This document shows positions 33,151 through 40,852 of a DNA stretch of 64,000 nucleotides, piece after piece. The position numbers and the translations under genes were made by a program. The DNA is from Ectobacillus sp. JY-23 (GTDB lineage: Bacteria > Bacillota > Bacilli > Bacillales > Bacillaceae_G), in contig NZ_CP095462.1 of the NCBI RefSeq assembly GCF_023022965.1, positions 3,700,001 through 3,764,000 on the forward strand, written 5' to 3'. The notes below the pieces were generated by a model that was given only the letters and a program-made list of their open reading frames with translations, was not told where the DNA came from and ran no database searches. How positions within the stretch are numbered: position 1 is the stretch's first letter; the number at the start of each line of letters is the position of its first letter.

Positions 33151-33525
33151 ATGGGATTTTTAGATGGTATCATGGGCAACGCGTCAGAGGTGAGTGTACA
33201 GGATGTACAAAAGGAGTTTAGCAACATTCTTGCTGCAGGTGAGCAGGTGGAAAAGGCATACCGCTTAATTCGCGATATGTTTATCTTTACAGATAAGCGC
33301 TTAATTTTAGTCGATAAGCAGGGCATTACGGGCAAGAAAACAGAGTATCATTCCGTGCCATATCGAAGTATCACGCATTTCAGCATTGAAACAGCTGGCA
33401 GCTTCGACCTTGACGCGGAACTGAAAATCTGGATTTCCGGTGGCGGTATGATTCAAAAGCAGTTTAACAAGAATTTGAACATTTATGAGTTGCAGAGCGT
33501 TTTGGCAGCGTATGTGTTGAGGTAA
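33151..33525 (+). CDS. Bacterial PH-domain protein
   Basis: A 124-residue cytosolic protein that is one bacterial pleckstrin-homology domain (PF08000-like): AYRLIRDMFIFTDKRLILVD, KKTEYHSVPYRSITHFSIE, then DAELKIWISGGG and a C-terminal helix. Ribosome site GAAGGAGGCGATACAT. Monocistronic with its own terminator. Function of this widespread Bacillus family is not settled. Confidence 0.88.
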   Translation: MGFLDGIMGNASEVSVQDVQKEFSNILAAGEQVEKAYRLIRDMFIFTDKRLILVDKQGITGKKTEYHSVPYRSITHFSIETAGSFDLDAELKIWISGGGMIQKQFNKNLNIYELQSVLAAYVLR

Positions 33526-33526
33526 T

Positions 33527-33560
33527 CTAGAGGGGCAATCTTTGTGATTGCCTCTTTCTT
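33527..33560 (+). terminator. Rho-independent terminator
   Basis: AGAGGGGCAATC pairs with GATTGCCTCTTTCTT around TTTGT. Confidence 0.8.
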
Positions 33561-33595
33561 ATTTGTAAATTATTTATTACATACACAAAACATAG

Positions 33596-33624
33596 TTGAC
33601 ATATAGGAATAGTATAAATAAAAT
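33596..33624 (+). promoter_or_regulatory. SigA-type promoter of the ssuD/sugar transporter operon
   Basis: TTGACA (33596-33601), 17-bp spacer, TAAAAT (33619-33624). Predicted start near 33631. Confidence 0.7.
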
Positions 33625-33652
33625 AAGAGAAACTAGATTTATATATTGCTTA

Positions 33653-33707
33653 TCAGTCAACTGAAGGCGCACAGCATTCACTTTGTGGATGACGTGCGCC
33701 TTTTTTG
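33653..33707 (+). terminator. Leader terminator (attenuator) before ssuD
   Basis: A strong bipartite stem: AAGGCGCAC (33664-33672) with GTGCGCCTT (33694-33702), inner ATTCAC with GTGGAT, then a T-run. It lies between the promoter and the ssuD ribosome site, so transcription must read through it. A short dyad TCAGTCAACTGA (33653-33664) abuts it. No known aptamer is visible. Confidence 0.75.
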
Positions 33708-33729
33708 TTGGGGGAAGGGAGAGTTAACG

Positions 33730-34833
33730 ATGGAAGTGCTTTGGTTTTTGCCGACAAGTGGGGACAGCCGGTATTTGGGGACGAAAAAGGGAGGTCGGCC
33801 CGCGACGTATGTGTACTTAAAACAAATTGCGCAGGCGGTTGATCAATTAGGCTTTCACGGTGCATTGCTACCGACAGGGCAGTCATGTGAAGATGCGTGG
33901 ATTACAGCATCTTCTCTACTGAGTGTGACAGAGAGGATGAAATTTCTGGTCGCGCTTCGTCCCGGCCTTATGTCCCCGACGGTTGCGGCCCGGATGGCAT
34001 CCACTTTTGACAGGTTGTCTGGTGGTCGGTTACTTGTCAATGTGGTGACTGGCAGTAGTCCAGCAGAGCATGGGGCAGATGGGATTCACCTGAGTCATGC
34101 AGAGCGGTATCTCGTTACTGACGAGTTTTTGAGTGTGTGGCGCAACTTGTTAAACGGCGAAGAGGTGAACTTTGAAGGAGAGCATTTTCATATTAAGGGC
34201 GGGAAAAATGTATATCCCCCTGTACAGTCTCCATATCCACCCCTGTATTTTGGGGGTTCCTCTGCTATCGCAAAGGAAGTTGCAGCTAAGCATGTAGATG
34301 TGTATTTAACATGGGGAGAGCCACCAGCGGCAGTTAAAGAGAAAATCACACATGTACAACAACTTGCGGCAAGATACGGGCGAACGGTTAGGTTTGGAAT
34401 TCGACTGCATGTGATTGTACGTGAAACAGCAGACGAGGCGTGGGATGCGGCTCATGCGCTTATTCGTCATGTTGATGATGAAACGGTGGCTGCAGCACAA
34501 AAAGCGCTACAACAACATGAATCAGAAGGTCAAAGACGAATGCTAGCCCTCCACAGCGGAAATCGCAACGACTTGGAAATTAGTCCAAATTTATGGGCGG
34601 GTGTTGGTCTCGTACGTGCCGGTGCAGGAACGGCACTTGTGGGTGACCCAGAAACAGTGGTTGAGAGAATTCGGGAGTACGAAGCACTTGGCATTGATAC
34701 GTTTATCTTATCTGGCTATCCACATTTAGAAGAAGCGTATCGCGTTGCTGAGTTGTTGTTTCCACTGCTTTTTCCAAGCGACGATGTAGCTTTTGCAGGC
34801 GAACGATTAGCTGATAGCATTCATCCAAAATAA
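33730..34833 (+). CDS. ssuD: FMNH2-dependent alkanesulfonate monooxygenase-like protein
   Basis: A 367-residue LLM-class flavin monooxygenase closely fitting Ssu[17 protein letters not shown] start, [45 protein letters not shown], and a terminal [20 protein letters not shown]. Such enzymes cleave the C-S bond of sulfonates with FMNH2 and O2, releasing sulfite and an aldehyde. Start is ATG 33730 after GAAGGGAGAGTTAACG. It is followed by a carbohydrate-type, not an SsuABC-type, importer; sulfoquinovose monooxygenases are of this same family, so a sulfosugar is possible. No flavin reductase gene is in the window. Confidence 0.88.
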   Translation: MEVLWFLPTSGDSRYLGTKKGGRPATYVYLKQIAQAVDQLGFHGALLPTGQSCEDAWITASSLLSVTERMKFLVALRPGLMSPTVAARMASTFDRLSGGRLLVNVVTGSSPAEHGADGIHLSHAERYLVTDEFLSVWRNLLNGEEVNFEGEHFHIKGGKNVYPPVQSPYPPLYFGGSSAIAKEVAAKHVDVYLTWGEPPAAVKEKITHVQQLAARYGRTVRFGIRLHVIVRETADEAWDAAHALIRHVDDETVAAAQKALQQHESEGQRRMLALHSGNRNDLEISPNLWAGVGLVRAGAGTALVGDPETVVERIREYEALGIDTFILSGYPHLEEAYRVAELLFPLLFPSDDVAFAGERLADSIHPK

Positions 34834-34847
34834 AAGGAGGAGTACAT

Positions 34848-36086
34848 ATGAAAAAGTGGATTACAGGTGCAATTGCAGCGACTTTATTTGCAGGAATTGT
34901 GACAGGGTGCTCATCATCCAAAACATCAGCGAAGAAAGAACCGACGACAATCAGCTTTGTGCACTGGCGCGGGGAGGATGTAGAGGTATTTCATACTCTT
35001 ATTCAAAAGTTTGAACAAGAAAATCCGGAAATTAAAGTAAAGATGAATGTGTATCCATCTGATCAATATCAATCAACAGTGCAAACTGTACTTCGAGATG
35101 GGCAAGCAGGAGATGTGTTTACATCGTTTCCGGGGGCGCAGTTTGAAACATTGCAAAAAGCAGGATTATTTACAGACCTTACAAAGGAATCATTTACAAC
35201 AAATTTTGAAGCGCATTTAATTGAAAATGGGAAGAAAGATGGTAAGCAGCTTGCACTTCCTTATCAGCTTGTTTTTAATATCCCAGTGTATAACGTGGGG
35301 ATATTTGAAAAGCTAGGTTTAACACCGCCAAAGGATTGGGAAAGTTTTTTACAAGTAAATGAAAAACTGAAAGCGAACGGCTATATCCCTATTGCCTTTC
35401 CAGGTGCCGACATTGGACCAGGTCAATTTATGAACAGTATGGTCATGAACAATGCACCGAGCGACCAAAGCTTATCAGCCTTACAAAAAGGTGAAACGAA
35501 GCTGACAGATGAATGGTGGGTGAAAACGCTAGGGCAATTCAAAGAACTACAGCCGTATCTCCAAAAAGATGCCCTTGGTGCCAAACATGATAGCGCCATT
35601 GCCTTGATTGCTCAGGAAAAAGCGGCAATTTTGGCGACCGGCTCGTATGCGGTTGCAGGTATTCAAAAGCAAAATCCGAGCATTCGTCTCGGCTTGTTAG
35701 CACCGATTACTGTTCAGGCATCACAAGCAAAATATGAAGGCGTACATACGTCAACCTTTATGTTGGCTATTAACAGCAAGTCGAAAAAGAAGGGAGCTGC
35801 AAAGAAGTTTTTAGCATTTTTAAGTAAGCAGGAAATTGCCACAGAATATGCCAATAAAACAGCGCAGCATGTGACAGTGAAAGGTGTAAGCTACGAATCT
35901 CCTATTCTAAAAGAGCTATCTACTTGGACAAATAAAAAGACGGTGTTTCAGCCGCGTTTTACCATTACTAACGCAAATGTGGAAAAAGCGGTGACAGGCT
36001 CTATTCAAGAGGTATTAGGAGGAACTGCACCTAAGCAAGCGGCGGAAGCAGCCCAAAAAATTGTGGAGCAAAATGTGGTGAAATGA
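34848..36086 (+). CDS. Sugar ABC transporter substrate-binding lipoprotein (family 1)
   Basis: A 412-residue lipoprotein (lipobox VTGC, Cys 21) of the extracellular solute-binding family 1 / MalE-like fold: TISFVHWRGEDVEVFHTLI, DGQAGDVFTSFPGAQFETLQ, ALPYQLVFNIPVYN and AILATGSYAVAGIQ. KGAAKKFLAFLSK is typical for CUT1 binding proteins. AAAGGAGGAGTACAT precedes the ATG, 14 bp after ssuD. With the two permeases it forms a CUT1-type importer. Confidence 0.9.
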   Translation: MKKWITGAIAATLFAGIVTGCSSSKTSAKKEPTTISFVHWRGEDVEVFHTLIQKFEQENPEIKVKMNVYPSDQYQSTVQTVLRDGQAGDVFTSFPGAQFETLQKAGLFTDLTKESFTTNFEAHLIENGKKDGKQLALPYQLVFNIPVYNVGIFEKLGLTPPKDWESFLQVNEKLKANGYIPIAFPGADIGPGQFMNSMVMNNAPSDQSLSALQKGETKLTDEWWVKTLGQFKELQPYLQKDALGAKHDSAIALIAQEKAAILATGSYAVAGIQKQNPSIRLGLLAPITVQASQAKYEGVHTSTFMLAINSKSKKKGAAKKFLAFLSKQEIATEYANKTAQHVTVKGVSYESPILKELSTWTNKKTVFQPRFTITNANVEKAVTGSIQEVLGGTAPKQAAEAAQKIVEQNVVK

Positions 36087-36928
36087 GGCGCTATAAGCTG
36101 CTTTGGTTTTTACTTCCCGGCTTTATCTTATATGCCGTTTTTCAGTTGTTTCCTATTTGTAGCGCGTTCTATTATTCCATTACAAATTGGGATGGTCTCA
36201 CACCGAGCTACGCGTACGTCGGCTTTGAAAATTACAAACGACTTGCTTCAGATATTGTTTTTCATACCGCGTTGATAAATAATTTGAAGTTTATGGTGGT
36301 CGTCGTACTGCTGCAATCAGGCATGTCTCTCTTATTCGCGCTGTACCTAGTAAAGCACACAAAAACAAATGTTGTGCTACGCGCACTGTATTTTTTTCCG
36401 ACCATTTTATCTTCAGTGTCCGTTGCGTTTATTTGGCTGTTTATGTATGACCCGAGCATCGGACTGGTCAGCAAAATTCTTCGTCAAAACTGGCTTGGTG
36501 ACAAGGAGTTTGCCATATATGCGGTGGCACTTGTGCAGGTGTGGTTTCATACTGGTCAGATGATTGTCATTTTCGTATCCGGTTTGCAAGCGGTGCCAGC
36601 CGAGCTACATGAAGTTGCAACGCTTGAGGGAGCCAATCGCTGGCAGCGCTTCAGGTGGGTCACCTGGCCTCTCATTGCGCCGGCCGCGGCAATTGTAGTA
36701 TCGTATACGATACTGCAGTCCTTTAAGGCATTTGATTTAATTTTTGCAATGACACGCGGCGGTCCGAATTATGGGACAGAAATCTTGTCGACTTACATAT
36801 ATGCATCCGCGTTTCAAAATTACAGCTTCGGCTATGCAGCGGCGCTGTCGGTGGTATTCATGCTGGTTGTTGCGCTTGTGACACTTTTACAATTCCAGAT
36901 ACTTCGCGTAAATCGCGTACACTACTAG
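36083..36928 (+). CDS. Sugar ABC transporter permease, MalF/LacF type
   Basis: A 281-residue permease with six helices; EAA coupling loop ELHEVATLEGANRWQRFRWV and the RGGPNYGTEILSTYIY segment typical of MalF/UgpA-like CUT1 permeases. Overlaps the binding-protein gene by four bases (ATGA). Followed 12 bp later by the partner permease. Confidence 0.93.
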   Translation: MRRYKLLWFLLPGFILYAVFQLFPICSAFYYSITNWDGLTPSYAYVGFENYKRLASDIVFHTALINNLKFMVVVVLLQSGMSLLFALYLVKHTKTNVVLRALYFFPTILSSVSVAFIWLFMYDPSIGLVSKILRQNWLGDKEFAIYAVALVQVWFHTGQMIVIFVSGLQAVPAELHEVATLEGANRWQRFRWVTWPLIAPAAAIVVSYTILQSFKAFDLIFAMTRGGPNYGTEILSTYIYASAFQNYSFGYAAALSVVFMLVVALVTLLQFQILRVNRVHY

Positions 36929-36940
36929 GGAGGTAGAGAA

Positions 36941-37744
36941 ATGCTTCGGACATTGCTGCTTTTTTTATATGCTTTGCTCATCATCATACCAATCGGTGTG
37001 ATTGTGGGGGCAACGTTTAAAGACGAAGCAGAGATTTATAAGACGCCATTCTCCTTACCGGATAGTTTGAGCTTTGGAGCATACGGTGATTTGTTATCTC
37101 ATCAAGAAATGGGCTTATATGCGCAAAATAGCGCTATCGTGACAGTAAGTTCAATGCTGCTTACTTTGTTATTCGCAAGTTTTATTGCTTTTGCAATTAC
37201 GCAGTTGCCGCCCTGGCCTGCCCGACTTGTGTTTGTGTTATTTGTATTTGGCATGCTCGTACCAGCGCAGGTTAGCATGATTCCGTTATACCAGGTTGTA
37301 ACATCACTTCAGCTCACAAATTCCCTAACAGGTCTTGTGCTTGTAAATATTGCCTCGACCATGTCAATTGCAGTATTCATTCTGACGGGATTTATGAAGA
37401 TGATTCCAAAATCGCTCTTTGAGGCGGCAGTCATGGACGGTGCAAGTTATTGGCACATGTATGCGCGTATTGTGATACCGTTATCATTGCCTTCGCTCGC
37501 CTCCACTGCGATTTTTCTTGTTGTGATGCACTGGAACGATTTGTTGTATCCGCTGTTGTTCATTACGAATGACCAAAAGAAAACCCTGCCGCTCGCTTTG
37601 CTCGGCTTCCAAGGTGAGTACATTACCAACTATCCTGTCCTTTTTGCAGGTGTTATTTTATCATCGCTACCTATTGTTATTGCTTATATCTTTTTACAAC
37701 GTTTTTTCGTATCCGGCTTGACCGCAGGTGCGACAAAAAGCTAA
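36941..37744 (+). CDS. Sugar ABC transporter permease, MalG/LacG type
   Basis: A 267-residue partner permease: EAA loop SLFEAAVMDGASYWHMYARI, HWNDLLYPLLFITNDQKKTL, and the terminal FLQRFFVSGLTAGATKS typical of MalG-like proteins. GGGAGGTAGAGAA precedes the ATG. No ATPase follows; CUT1 systems of Bacilli often share MsmX encoded elsewhere. A terminator lies right after the stop. Confidence 0.93.
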   Translation: MLRTLLLFLYALLIIIPIGVIVGATFKDEAEIYKTPFSLPDSLSFGAYGDLLSHQEMGLYAQNSAIVTVSSMLLTLLFASFIAFAITQLPPWPARLVFVLFVFGMLVPAQVSMIPLYQVVTSLQLTNSLTGLVLVNIASTMSIAVFILTGFMKMIPKSLFEAAVMDGASYWHMYARIVIPLSLPSLASTAIFLVVMHWNDLLYPLLFITNDQKKTLPLALLGFQGEYITNYPVLFAGVILSSLPIVIAYIFLQRFFVSGLTAGATKS

Positions 37745-37771
37745 AGAGTGCTGATATGCACTCTTTTTTTG
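37742..37771 (+). terminator. Terminator of the ssuD/sugar transporter operon
   Basis: AAAGAGTGC pairs with GCACTCTTT around TGATAT, followed by a T-run; it overlaps the stop codon. Confidence 0.88.
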
Positions 37772-37934
37772 TGCAGTGTAGGTAAAAATTGGTGCAACAC
37801 ATTTTGTACAGCAACAGCATCTGCTGCTGTGCGGGCTAGGCACTTCTATTCCTGGTCACAAAACTGTCACATTTTATGCAAGCAAGCGCTGTTATTCGGT
37901 GCTATCGTAGAAAAAGAATAGGGAGGGGATACAT

Positions 37935-38513
37935 ATGAAAGCATGGCGTATGCTGACTTTATGCGTGAGCATAACAGCAATGTTAATCGTAAGCGGTTGC
38001 GGCGGGAAGCTTGAAAATCCGCTGAACTGGGAGATAAAAGAATTTTCCTACAGCAACCAAGAGGGGAAAACGGTTGGATTAAAGGAATTAAAGGGCAAGG
38101 TGTGGGTTGCAGATTTTATTTTTACCAGCTGTGAAACGGTATGTCCGCCGATGACAGCGAACATGATGAAGCTGCAGGAGATGCTCGCGAAGGAAGACAT
38201 CACAGATGTGACATTCGTATCGTTTAGCGTAGATCCGGAGGTGGACAAGCCGGAGGTACGGAAGGATTTTATGAAAAATTATGATTTTGGAAAAGCAAAA
38301 TGGCAGTTTCTTGGTGATTACTCCCAGCAAGAAATTCAGGAGTTTGCGATGAAGAATTTTCAAACACCAGTAAGCAAGCCGAAGAACAATTCGCAGGTTA
38401 TTCACGGTACAAGCTTGTACCTTGTGGACCAAAGCGGCAAGGTTGTGAAAAAGTACAGCGCATTAAATGTGCCGTATGAAGAAATTGTTAAGGATATTGA
38501 AACTATTCGATAG
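37935..38513 (+). CDS. ypmQ: SCO1/SenC-family copper-thioredoxin lipoprotein
   Basis: A 192-residue lipoprotein (lipobox VSGC, Cys 22). The thioredoxin-like domain keeps the copper-binding CETVCPP (C-x3-C) and the distal His in QVIHGTSLYLVD. B. subtilis YpmQ (BsSCO) is needed for the CuA centre of cytochrome caa3 oxidase. GGGAGGGGATACAT precedes the ATG. It is 10 bp from bdbD, so SCO and the disulfide pair are probably one transcript dealing with extracytoplasmic thiols. Confidence 0.92.
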   Translation: MKAWRMLTLCVSITAMLIVSGCGGKLENPLNWEIKEFSYSNQEGKTVGLKELKGKVWVADFIFTSCETVCPPMTANMMKLQEMLAKEDITDVTFVSFSVDPEVDKPEVRKDFMKNYDFGKAKWQFLGDYSQQEIQEFAMKNFQTPVSKPKNNSQVIHGTSLYLVDQSGKVVKKYSALNVPYEEIVKDIETIR

Positions 38514-38523
38514 GGGTGACAAC

Positions 38524-39180
38524 ATGAAGGCACAGCGTAAACCACTCATATTAGTACTGGCTACCATTATAATTGCAGCAATCGTTGTGGTGGTATGGGG
38601 AACGAAAGGGAAAGAAGACACAAAAGAGATGAAATCCTTGCCACCTGTTACCGGGCAGCCTGTGCTAGGGGATGAGAAGGCAAAGGTAACTGTCACAGAG
38701 TTTGGTGATTATAAATGTCCGGCATGTAAGGCGTGGGGAGAGCGCATTTTACCACAGCTACAGGCGGATTATATTGACAGCGGAAAAGTAAAGTTTTCAT
38801 ATGTAAATGTTTTGTTTCACGGCGATGAATCCTTGCTTGCGGCGCTTGCGGGCGAAGCGGTATATAAACAAAATCCTGAGGCGTTTTGGGATTTCCATAA
38901 AGAAGTGTACAAGCGGCAGCCGGAAAGCCACGATGATGTGTGGATCAATGAAGACTTGCTGACGCAAATCGCAAAGGAAACAGTTCCTACTTTGGATGAG
39001 GCACGTTTTTTAGCGGATATGAAGAGTAAAGAGATTACGGGTTTCATTGGTGAAGATGAAAAGCTCGTGCAGGCCTACAATGTGCAGCTAACACCGACGA
39101 TTGCTGTAAACGGTAAGGTGCTAGAAGATCCGTACGATTATGAAAAGCTGACCGAGCTCATTGAAGAGGCACTGCAATGA
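38524..39180 (+). CDS. bdbD: DsbA-like thiol-disulfide oxidoreductase
   Basis: A 218-residue membrane-anchored thioredoxin-fold protein: helix at about 8-25, active site CPAC in DYKCPACKAWG, and cis-Pro in QLTPTIAVNG. It introduces disulfides into exported proteins. ATG 38524 follows AGGGGTGACAAC; a longer frame overlaps ypmQ. Overlaps bdbC by 4 bp. Confidence 0.93.
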   Translation: MKAQRKPLILVLATIIIAAIVVVVWGTKGKEDTKEMKSLPPVTGQPVLGDEKAKVTVTEFGDYKCPACKAWGERILPQLQADYIDSGKVKFSYVNVLFHGDESLLAALAGEAVYKQNPEAFWDFHKEVYKRQPESHDDVWINEDLLTQIAKETVPTLDEARFLADMKSKEITGFIGEDEKLVQAYNVQLTPTIAVNGKVLEDPYDYEKLTELIEEALQ

Positions 39181-39596
39181 ATTGGCGCAATTACACGTTG
39201 TACATGGCATGGTTCGTCTCCGTAACGGCCGTGCTCGGCAGTCTGTATTTTAGTGAGGTGCGTGGCTTTATTCCGTGCGAATTGTGCTGGTATCAGCGTA
39301 TCATGATGTATCCGCTTGCGATTTTTCTTGGCATTGCAACAATTTACCAGGATACGAGAATTAAAAAATATGCACTGCCGCTTTCCATTATCGGCGGTAG
39401 CATTTCAATCTTTCATTATATGATGCAAAAGATTCCTGGCTTTGCGGCAATTAAGCCATGTGTGCAAGGTGTGCCTTGTACCGGACAGTATATCAATTGG
39501 CTTGGCTTTATCACCATTCCATTTTTGGCGCTTGTGGCGTTTACATTGATTACAATTTTGTTGCTGCTGACAAAATGTTCATCTGAAAAGGAATGA
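39177..39596 (+). CDS. bdbC: DsbB-like quinone-linked disulfide oxidoreductase
   Basis: A 139-residue protein with four helices, the CELC motif in the first periplasmic-side loop (PCELCWYQRI) and a second Cys pair in KPCVQGVPCTGQ. It reoxidises BdbD and passes electrons to quinone. ATGA overlap with bdbD. Confidence 0.94.
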   Translation: MNWRNYTLYMAWFVSVTAVLGSLYFSEVRGFIPCELCWYQRIMMYPLAIFLGIATIYQDTRIKKYALPLSIIGGSISIFHYMMQKIPGFAAIKPCVQGVPCTGQYINWLGFITIPFLALVAFTLITILLLLTKCSSEKE

Positions 39597-39676
39597 TTGT
39601 AAGATGATTCTGATATATAACAAGATTTCATGATATGATGGGTAGGTAGTAACATAGATACATAGGGGGAGCAAGT

Positions 39677-40726
39677 ATGAAAAAGTTAATATGCACATCT
39701 TTGGCAGCGATGATGCTGATGCCAGCGTCGTTTGCAGCTGCAGAGACAAAAACACAAACGCCACTGACACCAAGGGTTGTAGCCAGTGGGTGGGTTGCGC
39801 AAAATGGAGCTTGGTATTATTACGCACCTGGAACGCGCACACCGTATAAAGGCTGGTTAAAAGATGGCGGTACTTGGTATTACCTTGATAAGCAAACCGG
39901 TGTCATGAAAACAGGCTGGTTGCTTGATGGTGGTAAATGGTATTATTTGGCGTCAAGCGGTGCGATGAAGACAGGCTGGGTAAAAGATGGCGCAACGTGG
40001 TATTACTTGGCTGGTGATGGTGCGATGAAAACAGGCTGGTTGAAAGACGGAGGTACGTGGTATTACTTAGCTGCAAGCGGCGCGATGAAAACGGGCTGGG
40101 TTAAGGATGGAAGCACGTGGTACTATCTGGCCGGCAACGGTGCGATGAAAACAGGTTGGCTGAAAGACGGAAACGAGTGGTATTACTTAGCGGGCGATGG
40201 TGCGATGAAAACAGGCTGGCTTGAATACGGCGGTGCAAAGTATTATTTAGTAGGCAGCGGTGAAATGAAGACAGGCTGGATGCAAAAAGGCTATGAGGCT
40301 TACTATTTCGTTCCGAGCGGTGAAATGGTAGCTGGTAAAACGTTTGTAATTGACGGTAAGGAGTATGCCTTTGACGATGAAGGTGCTCTGTTACGTCAGA
40401 CTACGATGGAACAGGAAGAAATGATAGCGCGCATGCAAAGTGTTGCGAGTCTGTATGAGGGTTTAGATGCATATACGGAAGATCACGTAGCTGTACTTGC
40501 TGATAGTGAGGGTGATGTCGCTATCGGTACAGAAGGGCTTGCGATGGTATTCTTCCCAGAAGCAGAGCTTGTCGCTGAGATTGCGAAAGCATTTGATTGT
40601 CCGCTAGAAGTAGCGCAGCTTCAACAATACGCACAAAAAGCAATTGATGAAAATCGCACAATCGATTTAGGTCGTATTTCATTTATTCCAGAAGAAAATG
40701 GTACTATTTCAATTGTATGGATTTAA
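39677..40726 (+). CDS. Secreted protein with nine cell-wall-binding repeats
   Basis: A 349-residue secreted protein (signal peptide, cleavage near ASFAAAE). Residues about 38-225 are nine roughly 20-residue repeats of the choline/cell-wall-binding type (GWLKDGGTWYYLAASGAMKT and variants), encoded by 60-bp DNA repeats. The last about 110 residues form an unrecognised domain with no catalytic motif. AGGGGGAGCAAGT precedes the ATG. Homologous repeats bind choline on teichoic acids or glucans; choline binding is unlikely to be needed in Bacilli, so the ligand is open. Confidence 0.85.
   Translation: MKKLICTSLAAMMLMPASFAAAETKTQTPLTPRVVASGWVAQNGAWYYYAPGTRTPYKGWLKDGGTWYYLDKQTGVMKTGWLLDGGKWYYLASSGAMKTGWVKDGATWYYLAGDGAMKTGWLKDGGTWYYLAASGAMKTGWVKDGSTWYYLAGNGAMKTGWLKDGNEWYYLAGDGAMKTGWLEYGGAKYYLVGSGEMKTGWMQKGYEAYYFVPSGEMVAGKTFVIDGKEYAFDDEGALLRQTTMEQEEMIARMQSVASLYEGLDAYTEDHVAVLADSEGDVAIGTEGLAMVFFPEAELVAEIAKAFDCPLEVAQLQQYAQKAIDENRTIDLGRISFIPEENGTISIVWI
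39780..40340 (+). repeat. 60-bp coding repeats of the cell-wall-binding gene
   Basis: Near-identical blocks such as GGTGCGATGAAAACAGGCTGG recur as GGTGCGATGAAAACAGGCTG at about 60-bp intervals, nine units, in phase with the codons. Confidence 0.85.
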
Positions 40727-40732
40727 TGCGAA

Positions 40733-40760
40733 ACCTCCCTTATCTAAGGGAGGTTTTTCC
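40733..40760 (+). terminator. Rho-independent terminator
   Basis: ACCTCCCTTA pairs with TAAGGGAGGT, followed by TTTTT. Confidence 0.88.
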
Positions 40761-40852
40761 ATATTCATCTAATCAAATGAATGAAATAACTTTTAAAAAT
40801 TTTGAAAATTCTTATAATTATACATGTATGGGAAAGAAAGGGGAGAAGAGGG

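Noticed and set aside
33560-33730. SAM (S-box) or T-box riboswitch before ssuD
   Set aside because: None of the conserved S-box or T-box blocks is present, and the leader before the terminator is only about 35 nt.
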